Notes: generated from the letters alone by a model not told the origin. A stretch of DNA of 64,000 nt from Streptomyces sp. NBC_01214 (GCF_026340975.1 NZ_JAPEOS010000001.1:1758501-1822500), one strand, 5' to 3'; counted from the stretch's first letter, positions 1 through 9,169 are shown. Program-made: numbers and translations.

Positions 1-916
1 CCGGGACGGCCAGCTCCGGGTACTCCGCCTCGAAGTGCTCCCACTCGGCGCCCACGTAGCCCTCGGGGGCGATGTGCACGATGTCCAGCAGCTCCACGTC
101 CCGGTTCGGCTGCGGGGCCTCGCCCGCCTGCCGGAACACCTCCTGGAGCAGGGCGTTCGGCAGCCGGTGCCGTTCGGCGAGCAGGACCGCGTCGTACAGG
201 TCCTTGCCCTGCGGGTGCCGGTCGCTGATGAGCCACAGCACCTTCCAGGCCAGCGACAGCGCCGCAGTCGCGGCGAGGACCACCGCCCCGCAGGCGAGTT
301 CGGCCGGCTCCGGCGGGACCGGGAGACGCTCGTTGAAGACGAAGTCCAGCTGGACCTGCCCGTCCGGCAGGCCGGGCACGGACCACGGCAGCACCATGCG
401 CCGCCCCGGCACCCGGTCGTACGTCCAGATGTCCTCCGACACCGCCCCCGAGGCCTTGATCCCGGCCCGCCCGTCGGCCGCCGCCGCGATGCCGTCCAGC
501 ATCCGGCCGGTCCGGCCGTCCTCCATCCGCCACGTCTCGGGGACCACCACGAAGTCCAGGTCGCCGGGTTCCCGGGCCGTGTCCCCGAACCAGTCGGCGA
601 GCAGCACGCTGCCCCGCAGCACCAGCGAGCCCGCCCACTCGGACTCCGAGACCGCCAGCAGGACCGCGTCCATCGCCGCCCGCCGCGCCCGCACCCAGGC
701 GACGGTTCGCTCCGGGGCGTCGAAGACCGGGTCACCGGCCCGGTAGCCCTGGAAGTTGTGCCGCAGCGACGGGTCGAAGACCGCCCGCTGACGTACGTCG
801 TCCCCGACGACCGGACGCAGCGTCCGCGGCAGGTGCCGGGCCGCACGCGTCTCCTCGTCCAGGGGCTCACTCGGCACGTGCGTGCTGTCGATGCCGAACT
901 GCCGCCACGAGCTCAT
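1..916 (-). CDS. Nucleotidyltransferase, AbiEii/AbiGii toxin family (partial, runs off left edge)
   Basis: About 305 residues are visible and the C-terminus lies outside the window. The segment [14 protein letters not shown] followed by PGDLDFVV fits the GS...DxD nucleotidyltransferase signature of AbiEii-like proteins (G-S, then D-L-D about 20 residues later). The ATG at 914-916 overlaps the stop of the preceding small frame as ATGA, which supports this start and translational coupling. In AbiE systems the AbiEii enzyme is the toxin and AbiEi the antitoxin. No AbiEi partner is visible, so an ordinary stand-alone nucleotidyltransferase role is also possible. The family call comes from motif spacing only. 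Confidence 0.7.
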   Translation of the reverse strand, partial: MSSWRQFGIDSTHVPSEPLDEETRAARHLPRTLRPVVGDDVRQRAVFDPSLRHNFQGYRAGDPVFDAPERTVAWVRARRAAMDAVLLAVSESEWAGSLVLRGSVLLADWFGDTAREPGDLDFVVVPETWRMEDGRTGRMLDGIAAAADGRAGIKASGAVSEDIWTYDRVPGRRMVLPWSVPGLPDGQVQLDFVFNERLPVPPEPAELACGAVVLAATAALSLAWKVLWLISDRHPQGKDLYDAVLLAERHRLPNALLQEVFRQAGEAPQPNRDVELLDIVHIAPEGYVGAEWEHFEAEYPELAVP

Positions 917-1026
917 CGCGCCTCCTCCTGGGGGGCCTTCGACCACAGCGCCGGCACCCGGCCCTCGTACCGGCGTCCGGCCGGTGTCGGCGGCACCGGG
1001 TTCCGGACCTCCCGCTCTCCGATCAT
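913..1026 (-). CDS. Small 37-aa coupled ORF between hypothetical protein and nucleotidyltransferase
   Basis: This short frame starts [10 protein letters not shown] and ends PQEEAR. Its ATG overlaps the stop of the upstream 205-aa gene as ATGA, and its own TGA overlaps the ATG of the nucleotidyltransferase as ATGA. The double overlap is what one expects of a translated cistron or of a relay that keeps ribosomes moving into the downstream gene. No domain is recognisable and the product is short and basic/proline-rich. It could be a coupling leader rather than a functional protein. Confidence 0.4.
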   Translation of the reverse strand: MIGEREVRNPVPPTPAGRRYEGRVPALWSKAPQEEAR

Positions 1027-1640
1027 GCCGTCACCCCTTCGCCGATCCACCCGTCGTCCACCGACAGGTCGCTGTCGTACAGCACGAACTCCCGTTCCTG
1101 CGAACGGATCCCGTACCCCGCCGCGCCGAGCGCGGCGACCAGCGCGTCGCAGGCCGCCCCCGCCTGCGCCGCCGTACCGCGCCACCGCTGGGTCACGAAC
1201 CGCTCGTGCGCGCCCCCGGCCAGGACCCGGCGGGCGTTCCAGGACAGGTGGGCCCCGTGCGGGACGACCAGGGCCTCCAGGGCCGCGCGGTCGAAGTCCA
1301 CGGGCAGCAGCAGCTTCAGGTGGTGCTCGAAGTAGCCGCCGCCCGGGCCGGGGGAGTCCGTGGTCCACGGGACCGTCTCCACCTTGACCCGGACCGGGTC
1401 GAAGCCGGCCGCCCGCAGCCGCGGCACCAGCCGCTCGTGGCCCGTGCGGTCCGGCAGGGTCAGCATCGGCTGGGACACCATCCGGCCGCGGGCCAGCAGG
1501 ATGTGCGTGACCTTCAACTCCCGTGCCCCGGCCCACGCGTCGAGGCGCGCCAGCTCCGCCGCGTCCGTGCAGCGCACCGTCACATGGGTTTCGTACTCCG
1601 CCATGGAGTCGATCATCTCGGACATGCGTCCGATCCGCAT
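1023..1640 (-). CDS. Conserved hypothetical protein, about 200 aa
   Basis: The 205-aa frame reads [12 protein letters not shown] from its 13th residue and contains regularly spaced HV/HI and R/E-rich strands ([22 protein letters not shown]). I recognise no named family. It is the first gene of a three-cistron overlapping unit leading into the AbiEii-like nucleotidyltransferase, so a related role is inferred from position only. Four in-frame ATGs lie in the first 13 codons (1640, 1625, 1616, 1604) and none has a clear ribosome binding site. The longest frame is given, but the protein could start at 1604 (MAEYE). Confidence 0.6.
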   Translation of the reverse strand: MRIGRMSEMIDSMAEYETHVTVRCTDAAELARLDAWAGARELKVTHILLARGRMVSQPMLTLPDRTGHERLVPRLRAAGFDPVRVKVETVPWTTDSPGPGGGYFEHHLKLLLPVDFDRAALEALVVPHGAHLSWNARRVLAGGAHERFVTQRWRGTAAQAGAACDALVAALGAAGYGIRSQEREFVLYDSDLSVDDGWIGEGVTA

Positions 1641-1778
1641 CGGGGTTCCCGCCGGGGGGTAACCATCCGGTCACGCACCGGACTCAGAAAGTGCTCGCAC
1701 GCCCCTCGTGGCCGCGATGTGTCGTACCCCACACTGAGGTTCGGTGCCCCCGTCCTCGGAGCCCTGGAGGTCGCCCCC

Positions 1779-2837
1779 GTGCAGACCCGGACCCTGACCG
1801 TGAACGTGAACGTGAGCGAGTCCTCGGAGGCCAAGGCCGTGGACGAAGAGCCCGAGGTACTGGAGCTGATCGAGCCGGTGCCCGTGCCGCGCAGGCGCAG
1901 CAGCGGCGACAGCGGAGGCGGAGCGGGCCCGTCCGCCGACCTGTTCCGCCAGTACCTCCGCGAGATAGGCAGGATCCCGCTGCTCACCGCCGCCGAGGAG
2001 GTGGACCTCGCGCGCCGCGTCGAAGCCGGCCTGTTCGCCGAGGAGAAGCTCGGCAGCACCCCCGACCTCGACTCCCAGCTCGCCCTCGACCTCGACAAGC
2101 TCGTCGTCATGGGGCGGATGGCCAAACGCCGGCTCATCGAGTCGAACCTGCGGCTCGTCGTCTCCGTCGCCAAGCGGTACGTGGGCCGCGGACTCACCAT
2201 GCTCGACCTCGTGCAGGAGGGGAACCTCGGGCTGATCCGCGCCGTCGAGAAGTTCGACTACGCCCGCGGGTACAAGTTCTCCACCTACGCCACCTGGTGG
2301 ATACGGCAGGCGATGTCACGGGCCCTCGCCGACCAGGCCCGGACCATCCGGGTGCCCGTCCACGTCGTCGAACTGATCAACCGGGTCGTCCGCGTACAGC
2401 GCCGGATGCTCCAGGAGCGCGGGTACGAGCCCACGGCCGAAGAGGTGGCCGTCCACCTGGAGTTGACCCCCGAGCGGGTCCTGGAGGTGCTCCGCCTCGC
2501 CCAGGAACCGGTCTCCCTGCACGCCCCGGTGGGCGAGGAGGACGACGTCGCGCTCGGCGACCTCATCGAGGACGGGGACGCCGCCTCGCCCGTGGAGTCG
2601 GCCGCCTTCTTCCTGCTGCGCGAGCACCTGGAAGCCGTCCTGTCGACCCTCGGCGAGCGCGAGCGCAAGGTCGTCCAGCTGCGGTACGGACTCGCCGACG
2701 GGCGGCCCCGCACCCTGGAGGAGATCGGACGGATCTTCGGCGTGACGCGCGAGCGCATCCGCCAGATCGAGTCCAAGACCCTCAACAAACTCCGCGACCA
2801 CGCCTTCGCCGACCAGCTCCGCGGCTACCTGGACTGA
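1779..2837 (+). CDS. hrdA: RNA polymerase sigma factor, sigma-70 group 1/2 (HrdA-like)
   Basis: A 352-aa promoter-recognition subunit. Region 1.2 begins at [16 protein letters not shown]. Region 2 has [35 protein letters not shown] and IRQAM (core binding and -10 recognition). Region 3 has [14 protein letters not shown]. Region 4 ends with a helix-turn-helix [19 protein letters not shown] (-35 recognition). The N-terminus lacks the long region 1.1 of the principal factor HrdB, placing it with HrdA/HrdC/HrdD. HrdA is preferred because of the neighbourhood (paired ABC exporters downstream, mbl and fab genes further on). The GTG start at 1779 has GGAGG eight bases upstream. A strong hairpin follows the stop. 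Confidence 0.85.
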   Translation: MQTRTLTVNVNVSESSEAKAVDEEPEVLELIEPVPVPRRRSSGDSGGGAGPSADLFRQYLREIGRIPLLTAAEEVDLARRVEAGLFAEEKLGSTPDLDSQLALDLDKLVVMGRMAKRRLIESNLRLVVSVAKRYVGRGLTMLDLVQEGNLGLIRAVEKFDYARGYKFSTYATWWIRQAMSRALADQARTIRVPVHVVELINRVVRVQRRMLQERGYEPTAEEVAVHLELTPERVLEVLRLAQEPVSLHAPVGEEDDVALGDLIEDGDAASPVESAAFFLLREHLEAVLSTLGERERKVVQLRYGLADGRPRTLEEIGRIFGVTRERIRQIESKTLNKLRDHAFADQLRGYLD

Positions 2838-2854
2838 CGGACCAACGGAAAAGA

Positions 2855-2878
2855 GGGGGCGCCCCGCCAGGCGCCCCC
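2855..2878 (+). terminator. Intrinsic terminator-like hairpin after hrdA
   Basis: A perfect 9-bp stem, GGGGGCGCC pairing with GGCGCCCCC around a 6-base loop, begins 17 bases after the hrdA stop. There is no T-run, as is usual in Streptomyces. It lies between convergent hrdA and GNAT genes and could serve both. Confidence 0.7.
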
Positions 2879-2896
2879 ACCCGTTGCCCCGGCCCC

Positions 2897-2920
2897 GGCT
2901 ACGGCTACGGCTACGGCTAC
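2897..2920. repeat. Tandem hexamer GGCTAC x4 over the GNAT stop codon
   Basis: Four perfect copies of GGCTAC, directly downstream of the hrdA terminator. Read on the minus strand, each copy contains TAG in the same frame, and one of these is the stop codon of the acetyltransferase. The gene therefore ends in a ladder of backup stops. Confidence 0.9.
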
Positions 2921-3432
2921 GGCCGCGCGGGCTCGTGGAGGTCGGACAGGCTCCGGCTCATCCAGACGTCGTCGACATAGGCCCCGTCCAGCAGGAACTC
3001 CTCGGGCAGGACACCGACCACCGCGAAGCCGCACCGGCGGTAGAGCTGCTGCGCCGGCCCGTTGTGGCCGAGGACGCGCAGGTTCATCCGGCGGGCACCA
3101 CCGGCCCGCGCGGCGGCGCAGGCGGCCTCGATGAGGGCCTGCCCGACTCCGCTGCCGCGGGCGGATTCGAGGACCGCCAGTCCCTGGATGTGACGGACGT
3201 GCCGATTGGTTTCGAGGGGGCTCGCCGGGGCCTGGGTGACGTACCCGACGATCCGCTGTCCACGCTCCGCGACGAGGAAGCCCTCCACGGGATGCCGCTC
3301 GTCGAAGAGGGCCGCGTCGGCCGCGCGCTCGGGGCCGGGTTCGCTCACGCGCGACCACACCGAGCGGAGCAGCTCCAGTATTTCGCCTTCGTCCTCCGCC
3401 CGAGCAGGGCGTACCACCACGTCCGATGCCAT
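2917..3432 (-). CDS. GNAT family N-acetyltransferase
   Basis: 171 aa with the complete GNAT fold. The N-terminal VRPARAEDEGEILELL leads into beta4 (HIQGLAVLESARGSGVGQALIEAA), where the R-G-S-G-V-G loop binds the acetyl-CoA pyrophosphate. LRVLGHNGPAQQLYRRCGFAVVG is motif B with the conserved N...Y..CGF. Such enzymes acetylate amines using acetyl-CoA. The substrate cannot be read from the sequence. It is convergent with hrdA and upstream of, but separated from, the ABC exporter pair. Confidence 0.85.
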   Translation of the reverse strand: MASDVVVRPARAEDEGEILELLRSVWSRVSEPGPERAADAALFDERHPVEGFLVAERGQRIVGYVTQAPASPLETNRHVRHIQGLAVLESARGSGVGQALIEAACAAARAGGARRMNLRVLGHNGPAQQLYRRCGFAVVGVLPEEFLLDGAYVDDVWMSRSLSDLHEPARP

Positions 3433-3455
3433 GCCGTCATGCTAACGACGGCAAA

Positions 3456-3490
3456 GGGGCACCCGAGCGCGTCCCGCACGCGAGTGCCCC
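3456..3490 (-). terminator. Hairpin downstream of the ABC exporter operon
   Basis: GGGGCAC at 3456-3462 pairs with GTGCCCC at 3484-3490, with an inner CGCGT/ACGCG stem. It lies 11 bases past the stop of the second ABC gene and before the GNAT start, so it probably ends the exporter transcript. Confidence 0.5.
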
Positions 3491-3501
3491 TGCGCCGCGC
3501 A

Positions 3502-5424
3502 CTAGTCGACCTCGGCCACCGCCTGCGCGAACTGCGCCGCGTACAGCCGTGCGTACGCGCCGCCCGAGGCCAGCAGCTCCTCGTGCGTGCCCTGCTCCAC
3601 GATCGATCCGCTCTCCATCACCAGGATCACGTCCGCGTCGCGGATCGTGGAGAGCCGGTGCGCGATCACGAAGGACGTACGGCCGCGCGCGAGGCGCGCC
3701 ATCGCCTTCTGGATCAGTACCTCGGTACGGGTGTCCACCGAGCTCGTCGCCTCGTCGAGCACCAGGATCACCGGCTCCGACAGGAACGCCCGGGCGATGG
3801 TGATCAGCTGCTTCTCGCCCGCGCTGACGCCCGCGCCCTCGTCGTCCAGCACGGTGTCGTAGCCGTCCGGCAGGGTGCGGATGAACCGGTCCGCGTGGGC
3901 GGCCCGCGCCGCCCCTTCGATCTTGGCGCGCGTGACCTCGCGCGAAGCACCGTAGGCGATGTTCTCCGCGATGGTGCCGCCGAACAGCCAGGTGTCCTGA
4001 AGCACCATGCCGATGCCGTCGCGCAGTTCCTCGCGGGTCATCTTCGCGATGTCCACCCCGTCGAGGGCGATCTCCCCGCCCGTGACCTCGTAGAACCGCA
4101 TCAGCAGGTTGACCAGCGTGGTCTTGCCGGCGCCGGTCGGGCCGACGATCGCGACCGTGTGGCCCGGCTCGACCGTGAGCGAGAGGTTCTCGATCAGCGG
4201 CTTGTCCGGCTCGTAGCGGAAGGCCACCTTGTCGAAGGTGACCTGACCGCGCAGCTCCTCCGGCCGCTCCGGAACCACGGCGTCCGGCTCCTGCTCCGGC
4301 GCGTCCAGCAGCTCGTACACCCGCTCCGCCGAGGCGACGCCGGACTGCACGAGGTTCGCCATCGAGGCGACCTGCGTCAGCGGCATCGAGAACTGCCGCG
4401 AGTACTGGATGAAGGCCTGCACGTCACCGATCGACAGGGTGCCGGAGGCGACCCGGAGCCCGCCGACGACGGCTATCAGCACGTAGTTGATGTTCGAGAT
4501 GAAGAACATCACCGGCTGCATGATGCCGCTGACCAGCTGCGACTTGAAGGAGGCCCGGTACAGCGCCTCGTTCTGCTCGGCGAAGACGGCCGCGGACTCC
4601 TTCTGCCGGCCGAAGACCTTGACCAGGCCGTGGCCCGAGTACATCTCCTCGATGTGGGCGTTGAGCGCGCCGGTCGCCTTCCACTGCGCCACGAACTGCG
4701 GCTGCGACTTCTTGCCGATCTTCGCGGCGACGAAGACCGACAGCGGTACGGTCACCAGCGCGACCAGCGCCAACAGGGGCGAGATCCAGAACATCATCAC
4801 CAGCACGCCGACGATGGTCAGCAGCGAATTCAGCAACTGGCCCATCGTCTGCTGGAGCGTCTGGCCGATGTTGTCGATGTCGTTCGTGGCCCGGCTCAGC
4901 ACCTCGCCGCGCTTCTGCTGGTCGAAGTACGACAGCGGCAAACGCGACAGCTTCGCCTGGAGCTCCTCGCGCATCCGGTAGACGGTGCCGTTCATGACGT
5001 GGTTCGACAGCCGCGTCGCGACCAGCATCAGCAGGCCGGCCAGGGTGAAGACCACCAGCGCCCAGATCGCGACGACCCCGACGGCACCGAAGTCGATGCC
5101 CTGCCCCGGGGTGAAGTCGGTACCGGCGAGCATGTCCGCCATGCCGTCCTGGCCCCGGGCGCGCAGCCCGTCCAGCGCCTGCTGCTTGGTGGTCCCGGCC
5201 GGCATCTCCCGGCCGACGATCCCCGCGAACACCAGGTCGGTGGCCTCACCCAGGATCTTCGGGCCCACCACCGCGCAGCCGACGCTGCCGACGACGGCCG
5301 CGACCATGCCCCAGATCTTGGCCCGGTCGTACGCGAGCTGGCGCAGCAGCCGCTTGCCCGAACCCTTGAAGTCCATGGACCGCTGGGCCGGCCCCATCAT
5401 CATCCGTCCTCCGGGCCCGCTCAT
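3502..5424 (-). CDS. ABC exporter half-transporter, second subunit (canonical Walker B)
   Basis: 640 aa: an N-terminal six-helix type I exporter membrane domain (residues ~25-355) and a C-terminal ATPase. Walker A is GPTGAGKTT (428-436), the signature is VSAGEKQ (533-539), Walker B is VILVLDE (552-558, catalytic E558), and the H-loop is H589 in IAHRLSTI. The signature Ser-Ala-Gly-Glu-Lys departs from SGGQ. The partner encoded upstream has the complementary defects, so the two should form a heterodimer with one consensus and one degenerate ATP site, as in TmrAB/BmrCD-type exporters. The start overlaps the partner's stop as ATGA. Substrate unknown (drug or lipid export is typical). Confidence 0.9.
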   Translation of the reverse strand: MSGPGGRMMMGPAQRSMDFKGSGKRLLRQLAYDRAKIWGMVAAVVGSVGCAVVGPKILGEATDLVFAGIVGREMPAGTTKQQALDGLRARGQDGMADMLAGTDFTPGQGIDFGAVGVVAIWALVVFTLAGLLMLVATRLSNHVMNGTVYRMREELQAKLSRLPLSYFDQQKRGEVLSRATNDIDNIGQTLQQTMGQLLNSLLTIVGVLVMMFWISPLLALVALVTVPLSVFVAAKIGKKSQPQFVAQWKATGALNAHIEEMYSGHGLVKVFGRQKESAAVFAEQNEALYRASFKSQLVSGIMQPVMFFISNINYVLIAVVGGLRVASGTLSIGDVQAFIQYSRQFSMPLTQVASMANLVQSGVASAERVYELLDAPEQEPDAVVPERPEELRGQVTFDKVAFRYEPDKPLIENLSLTVEPGHTVAIVGPTGAGKTTLVNLLMRFYEVTGGEIALDGVDIAKMTREELRDGIGMVLQDTWLFGGTIAENIAYGASREVTRAKIEGAARAAHADRFIRTLPDGYDTVLDDEGAGVSAGEKQLITIARAFLSEPVILVLDEATSSVDTRTEVLIQKAMARLARGRTSFVIAHRLSTIRDADVILVMESGSIVEQGTHEELLASGGAYARLYAAQFAQAVAEVD

Positions 5425-7235
5425 GCGGCCTCCGCCTCCGTCAGCTGGGAGAGCACGATCTCCCGGTAGGTCTCGTTGCCGGCCATCAGCTCGTGGTGGC
5501 GTCCCTCGCCCACGACCTGGCCCTCGTCCAGAACGATGATCCGGTCGGCGTCGCGGATCGTGGAGACCCGCTGGGCGACGATCACCACAGTCGCGTCCTC
5601 CGTCTCGCGGGCGAGCGCCGCGCGCAGCGCCGCGTCCGTCGCGTAGTCCAGGGCCGAGAAGGAGTCGTCGAAGAGGTAGATCTCCGGGCGCTGCACGAGC
5701 GTGCGGGCGATGGCCAGACGCTGGCGCTGGCCGCCGGAGACATTGGTCCCGCCCTGACTGACGGGCGCCTGAAGGCCACCCTCCAGCGCGGAGACGAACT
5801 CCTTGGCCTGGGCCACCTCCAACGCCTGCCAGAGCTCTTCGTCGCTCGCGTCCGGGCGCCCGTAGCGCAGGTTGGAGGCGATGGTCCCGGAGAACAGGTA
5901 CGGCTTCTGCGGCACCATGCCGACCGTCTTGGCCAGCAGGTCCGGGTCGAGCACGCGGACGTCCTCCCCGTCGACGAGGACCTCGCCGCCGGTCGCGTCG
6001 AACAGGCGCGGTACCAGGCCCAGCAGTGTGGACTTGCCGCTTCCGGTGGAGCCGATGACCGCCGTGGTCTCGCCGGGCCGGGCCACCAGGTCCACGCCGC
6101 GCAGGACCGGGGCCTCGGCGCCCGGGTAGCGGAAGTCGGCGCCGCGCAGCTCCAGGCGGCCGCGGCGGGCGAGTTCGCGCACCGGGTCCTTGGGCGGGAC
6201 CACGCTGGACTCGGTGTCCAGGACCTCCTGGATGCGCTCCCCGCAGACCTCGGCGCGCGGCACCATCATGAACATGAAGGTGGCCATCATCACGGCCATG
6301 ACGATCTGCATCAGGTAGGCGAGGAAGGCCGTCAGCTGCCCGATCTCCATGCCGCCGCTGTCGACGCGCATCGCACCGAACCAGATGACGGCGACGCTGG
6401 AGATGTTCACGACCACGATGACCGTGGGGAACATGTAGGCGAGGAGCTTGCCGGCGGACAGCGAGACGCCGGTCAGGTCGGCGTTGGCCTCGCGGAAGCG
6501 GTCCTTCTCGTAGTCGTCGCGGACGAAGGCGCGGATCACCCGGTTGCCGGTGATCTGCTCGCGCAGGACCCGGTTCACGGTGTCCAGGCGCACCTGCATC
6601 TGGCGGAACAGCGGCCGCGTCTTGAAGACGATCGCGCCGACCGAGATCCCGAGCACCGGGACGACGGCGAGCAGCACGCCCGACAGCTGCACGTCGAGCG
6701 AGAGCGCCATGGCGATGCCGCCGACGCACATGATCGGGGCCGAGACCATCAGGGTGAAGGTCATCAGCACCAGCATCTGGACCTGCTGGACGTCGTTCGT
6801 CGTACGGGTGATCAGCGACGGGGCGCCGAACTGGCCCAGCTCCCGCGCCGAGAAGCTCTGCACGCGGTCGAAGATCGCGGCGCGCAGGTCCCGGCCGAAG
6901 GCCGCGGCCGTACGGGCGCCGTAGTAGACGGCTCCGACGTTGCAGACGAGCTGGACGAGGGAGACACCGAGCATCAGTGCGCCGAAGCGCAGGATGTAGC
7001 CGGTGTCACCGTTGACGACACCGTTGTCGATGATGTCGGCGTTGAGTGTGGGCAGGTAGAGGCTGGCGCTGGTCTGCAGCAGTTGCAGCAGGACCAGCAC
7101 CACGATGGGTTTCCGGTACGCACCCAGATGGGTCCGCAGAAGTCGTATGAGCACGCGCAGGCTCCGGTCGGCAAGATCGAGGGGTTCAACCCATCTTGGG
7201 CCAACCGGCCCCGTGATCCCCACCGGATTTCGCAA
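5421..7235 (-). CDS. ABC exporter half-transporter, first subunit (degenerate catalytic residues)
   Basis: 604 aa: membrane domain (~40-325) plus ATPase. Walker A is GSTGSGKST (395-403), the signature is the consensus VSGGQRQ (499-505), Walker B is IYLFDD, with Asp524 where the catalytic Glu should be, and the H-loop position is Gln555 (VAQRVSTI). Consensus signature with degenerate Walker B and H-loop is the typical partner of a heterodimeric exporter. The downstream gene carries the functional Glu and His. The start may instead be a GTG about 28 codons in (VLIRLLRTHLG). The upstream gap to the sugar kinase gene is only ~60 bp but has no hairpin I trust. Confidence 0.9.
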   Translation of the reverse strand: MRNPVGITGPVGPRWVEPLDLADRSLRVLIRLLRTHLGAYRKPIVVLVLLQLLQTSASLYLPTLNADIIDNGVVNGDTGYILRFGALMLGVSLVQLVCNVGAVYYGARTAAAFGRDLRAAIFDRVQSFSARELGQFGAPSLITRTTNDVQQVQMLVLMTFTLMVSAPIMCVGGIAMALSLDVQLSGVLLAVVPVLGISVGAIVFKTRPLFRQMQVRLDTVNRVLREQITGNRVIRAFVRDDYEKDRFREANADLTGVSLSAGKLLAYMFPTVIVVVNISSVAVIWFGAMRVDSGGMEIGQLTAFLAYLMQIVMAVMMATFMFMMVPRAEVCGERIQEVLDTESSVVPPKDPVRELARRGRLELRGADFRYPGAEAPVLRGVDLVARPGETTAVIGSTGSGKSTLLGLVPRLFDATGGEVLVDGEDVRVLDPDLLAKTVGMVPQKPYLFSGTIASNLRYGRPDASDEELWQALEVAQAKEFVSALEGGLQAPVSQGGTNVSGGQRQRLAIARTLVQRPEIYLFDDSFSALDYATDAALRAALARETEDATVVIVAQRVSTIRDADRIIVLDEGQVVGEGRHHELMAGNETYREIVLSQLTEAEAA

Positions 7236-7296
7236 AGGCCGGTCAAAAGGACCAGCGCCCCCCGACCCGCGTACCTAGGACACCTCCGGGCCCCGG

Positions 7297-8769
7297 CTAG
7301 AACGCCCCGGGGAAGGCCCCGGGGAACGCCCCGGGGTGGATCTGCTCCCGCGTCGCGAGGTACTGCTGGCGCACTCCCTGCCACGCCGGGAACTCCTCGC
7401 CCGGCTCGAAGACCTGGGCCGCGGGGGCCGGCCAGACCGGCGGGGTGTGCGGGGCCAGGGTGCCCTGCGCCACACCGAGCGCCCAGGCCGCCTGGCGCGC
7501 CGCGCCCAGCGCCGCGTAGTCGGCCGGCGCCGGTACGACGACCTGCGTCCCGAACAATCCGGGAGCCGCGGCCTGCACGGCGGGCAGCTCGGCCGCCGCG
7601 CCCAGCAGGAACACCCGGCGGATCTCGACCCCGCGCGAGCGCAGCACGTCCAGTGCGTCCACCAGCCCGCACAGCATGCCCTCGAAGGCGGCCCGGGCCA
7701 GGTGCTCGGGCTTCATCGAGTCGCGGCGCAGCCCGGACAGGGTGCCGGCGGCGTGCGGCAGGTTCGGGGTCCGCTCACCCTCCAGGTACGGCAGGAGCAC
7801 GAGGCCGTGCGCGCCCGGCGTCGACTTCAGCGCGAGCTCGGACAGCCCCTCCAGATCGGTGCCGAGCAGTTCGGCGGTGCCGCGCAGCGCCCGTACGGCA
7901 TTGGAGGTGTTCACCACGGGCAGGTGCATGCCGCTGGCGTCGGCCAGCGAGGTGACCAGCCCGCCCGGCTCCGACACCGCCTCGTGGTGCACCGCCATCA
8001 CCGAACCGGAGGCGCCGAGGGAGACCACCGCGTCGCCGGGGCCCAGCCCCAGCCCGAGCGCGGCGGCCATCGTCTCGCCGGTGCCGGCGGAGATCAGCAG
8101 CCCCTCGGGCGTGGTCCCGGCGGCATCGGCGGGGCCGAGCACCTCGGGCAGCAGGGCCCGGTGCCCGAGCGCCAGCTCGACCAGGTCGGGGCGCCAGGTC
8201 CCGGTGGCCGCCGACCAGTACCCGGTACCGGAGGCACCGCCGCGGTCGGTGGTCCGCCGGGCCGGGCGGCCCAGCAGCTGCCACACGAGCCAGTCGTGCG
8301 GGGACATCAGCACGGCGATCCGGCGGGCGGCCTCGGGCTCGTTGCGGGCCAGCCAGGCCAGCTTCGCGACCGGCTGGGCGGAGTGCGGGACCGAGCCCAC
8401 CGCCTCGACCCAGGCGTGCCGGCCGCCGTAGGCGTCGATGAGGTCGGCGGCGGCGACCTGGCCGCGCTTGTCGTTGCCGACGAGCGCGGGACGTACCAGG
8501 GCGCCCTGCGGGTCCAGCGGCAGCAGGCCGTGCTGCTGCGCGGAGACACCTATGGCCTGGACCCCTTCGAGGAGCCCGCCGCCGGCGGCCTCGCCGAGCG
8601 AGAGCAGCCAGGCCTGCGGGTCGGTCTCGTGGGGATTCGCGCCGTCCGGTTCACCCGTGGGCTGTGGATGGGGTGCGTACCCCTGGCGCAGCACGGCGCC
8701 GGTCTCGGTGTCACAGACGACGATGCGTGTGAACGCGGAAGAGCTGTCCAGCCCGGCGACTATCCCCAT
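7297..8769 (-). CDS. xylB: FGGY-family carbohydrate kinase (xylulokinase-like)
   Basis: 490 aa. The first domain opens with GIVAGLDSSSAFTRIVVCD (phosphate 1 loop). IGVSAQQHGLLPLD matches the xylulokinase substrate-binding MxxQMHG-like segment, GASGTGYW follows, and the second domain has VVSLGASGSVMAVH (phosphate 2), LLPYLEGERTPNLPHAAGT and a late adenosine motif FLLGAAAELP. It would phosphorylate a pentulose (D-xylulose to xylulose 5-phosphate) with ATP. No xylose isomerase is adjacent, so the exact sugar is uncertain. The C-terminus ends in three copies of PGAF coded by a 12-bp tandem repeat, which is not part of the kinase fold. Confidence 0.8.
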   Translation of the reverse strand: MGIVAGLDSSSAFTRIVVCDTETGAVLRQGYAPHPQPTGEPDGANPHETDPQAWLLSLGEAAGGGLLEGVQAIGVSAQQHGLLPLDPQGALVRPALVGNDKRGQVAAADLIDAYGGRHAWVEAVGSVPHSAQPVAKLAWLARNEPEAARRIAVLMSPHDWLVWQLLGRPARRTTDRGGASGTGYWSAATGTWRPDLVELALGHRALLPEVLGPADAAGTTPEGLLISAGTGETMAAALGLGLGPGDAVVSLGASGSVMAVHHEAVSEPGGLVTSLADASGMHLPVVNTSNAVRALRGTAELLGTDLEGLSELALKSTPGAHGLVLLPYLEGERTPNLPHAAGTLSGLRRDSMKPEHLARAAFEGMLCGLVDALDVLRSRGVEIRRVFLLGAAAELPAVQAAAPGLFGTQVVVPAPADYAALGAARQAAWALGVAQGTLAPHTPPVWPAPAAQVFEPGEEFPAWQGVRQQYLATREQIHPGAFPGAFPGAF

Positions 8770-8866
8770 GCGGTGAATTCTGCCGCACGCGGGGCCGGAG
8801 TCGACCGGTCCGGAGCCCCCGGAACCTCATGGATCCCGTGGGCCCCAGCGTGCGGACCCGCGCCGC

Positions 8867-9169
8867 TCAGGTGTTGCTGGTGCCCCAGTCGTCCTCGCCG
8901 GCGCCGCCGGCCCGGCCGCGCAGCCCGCGCACCCGCCCGGAGAGCGAGTCCGGGACGGCGTCGCCGACCTTCTGGCTCACCGCGGTGAAGGCCTTCCCGG
9001 CGAACTCGCGCCCGGTCTGACCCGCGGTCTCGGCGGCATTGCGCACCGCGGGGTTCTGCGCGAGCTGCCGTGCGGACTTGCGCAGCTGCTCGTAGCGCTC
9101 GCGTCCGGCCCGGGTTCCGAGCACGTACCCGAGGGCCAGTCCGACCACGAACGTGACCTTGTACCGCAT
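8867..9169 (-). CDS. YtxH-like small membrane-anchored protein
   Basis: 100 aa. The N-terminal MRYKVTFVVGLALGYVLGTRAGRERYEQLR is the Gly-rich transmembrane anchor and G-x-R-A-G-R-x-R motif typical of actinobacterial YtxH-like proteins. The rest is a helical Ala/Gln-rich domain and an acidic tail ending DDWGTSNT. A GTG three codons upstream overlaps the ribosome binding site (GAAGG), so the ATG at 9169, which is correctly spaced from it, is preferred. Function unknown; envelope or stress-related roles are proposed for the family. Confidence 0.7.
   Translation of the reverse strand: MRYKVTFVVGLALGYVLGTRAGRERYEQLRKSARQLAQNPAVRNAAETAGQTGREFAGKAFTAVSQKVGDAVPDSLSGRVRGLRGRAGGAGEDDWGTSNT

Noticed and set aside
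35..1387. Long plus-strand open frame over the left end
   Set aside because: Arginine/proline-rich product without motifs, antisense to two genes with clear protein character. It reflects high GC content.
2884..5469. Plus-strand frame of ~860 codons opposite the ABC exporter and GNAT genes
   Set aside because: The composition is the mirror of the real minus-strand ABC proteins, which have complete Walker and signature motifs.
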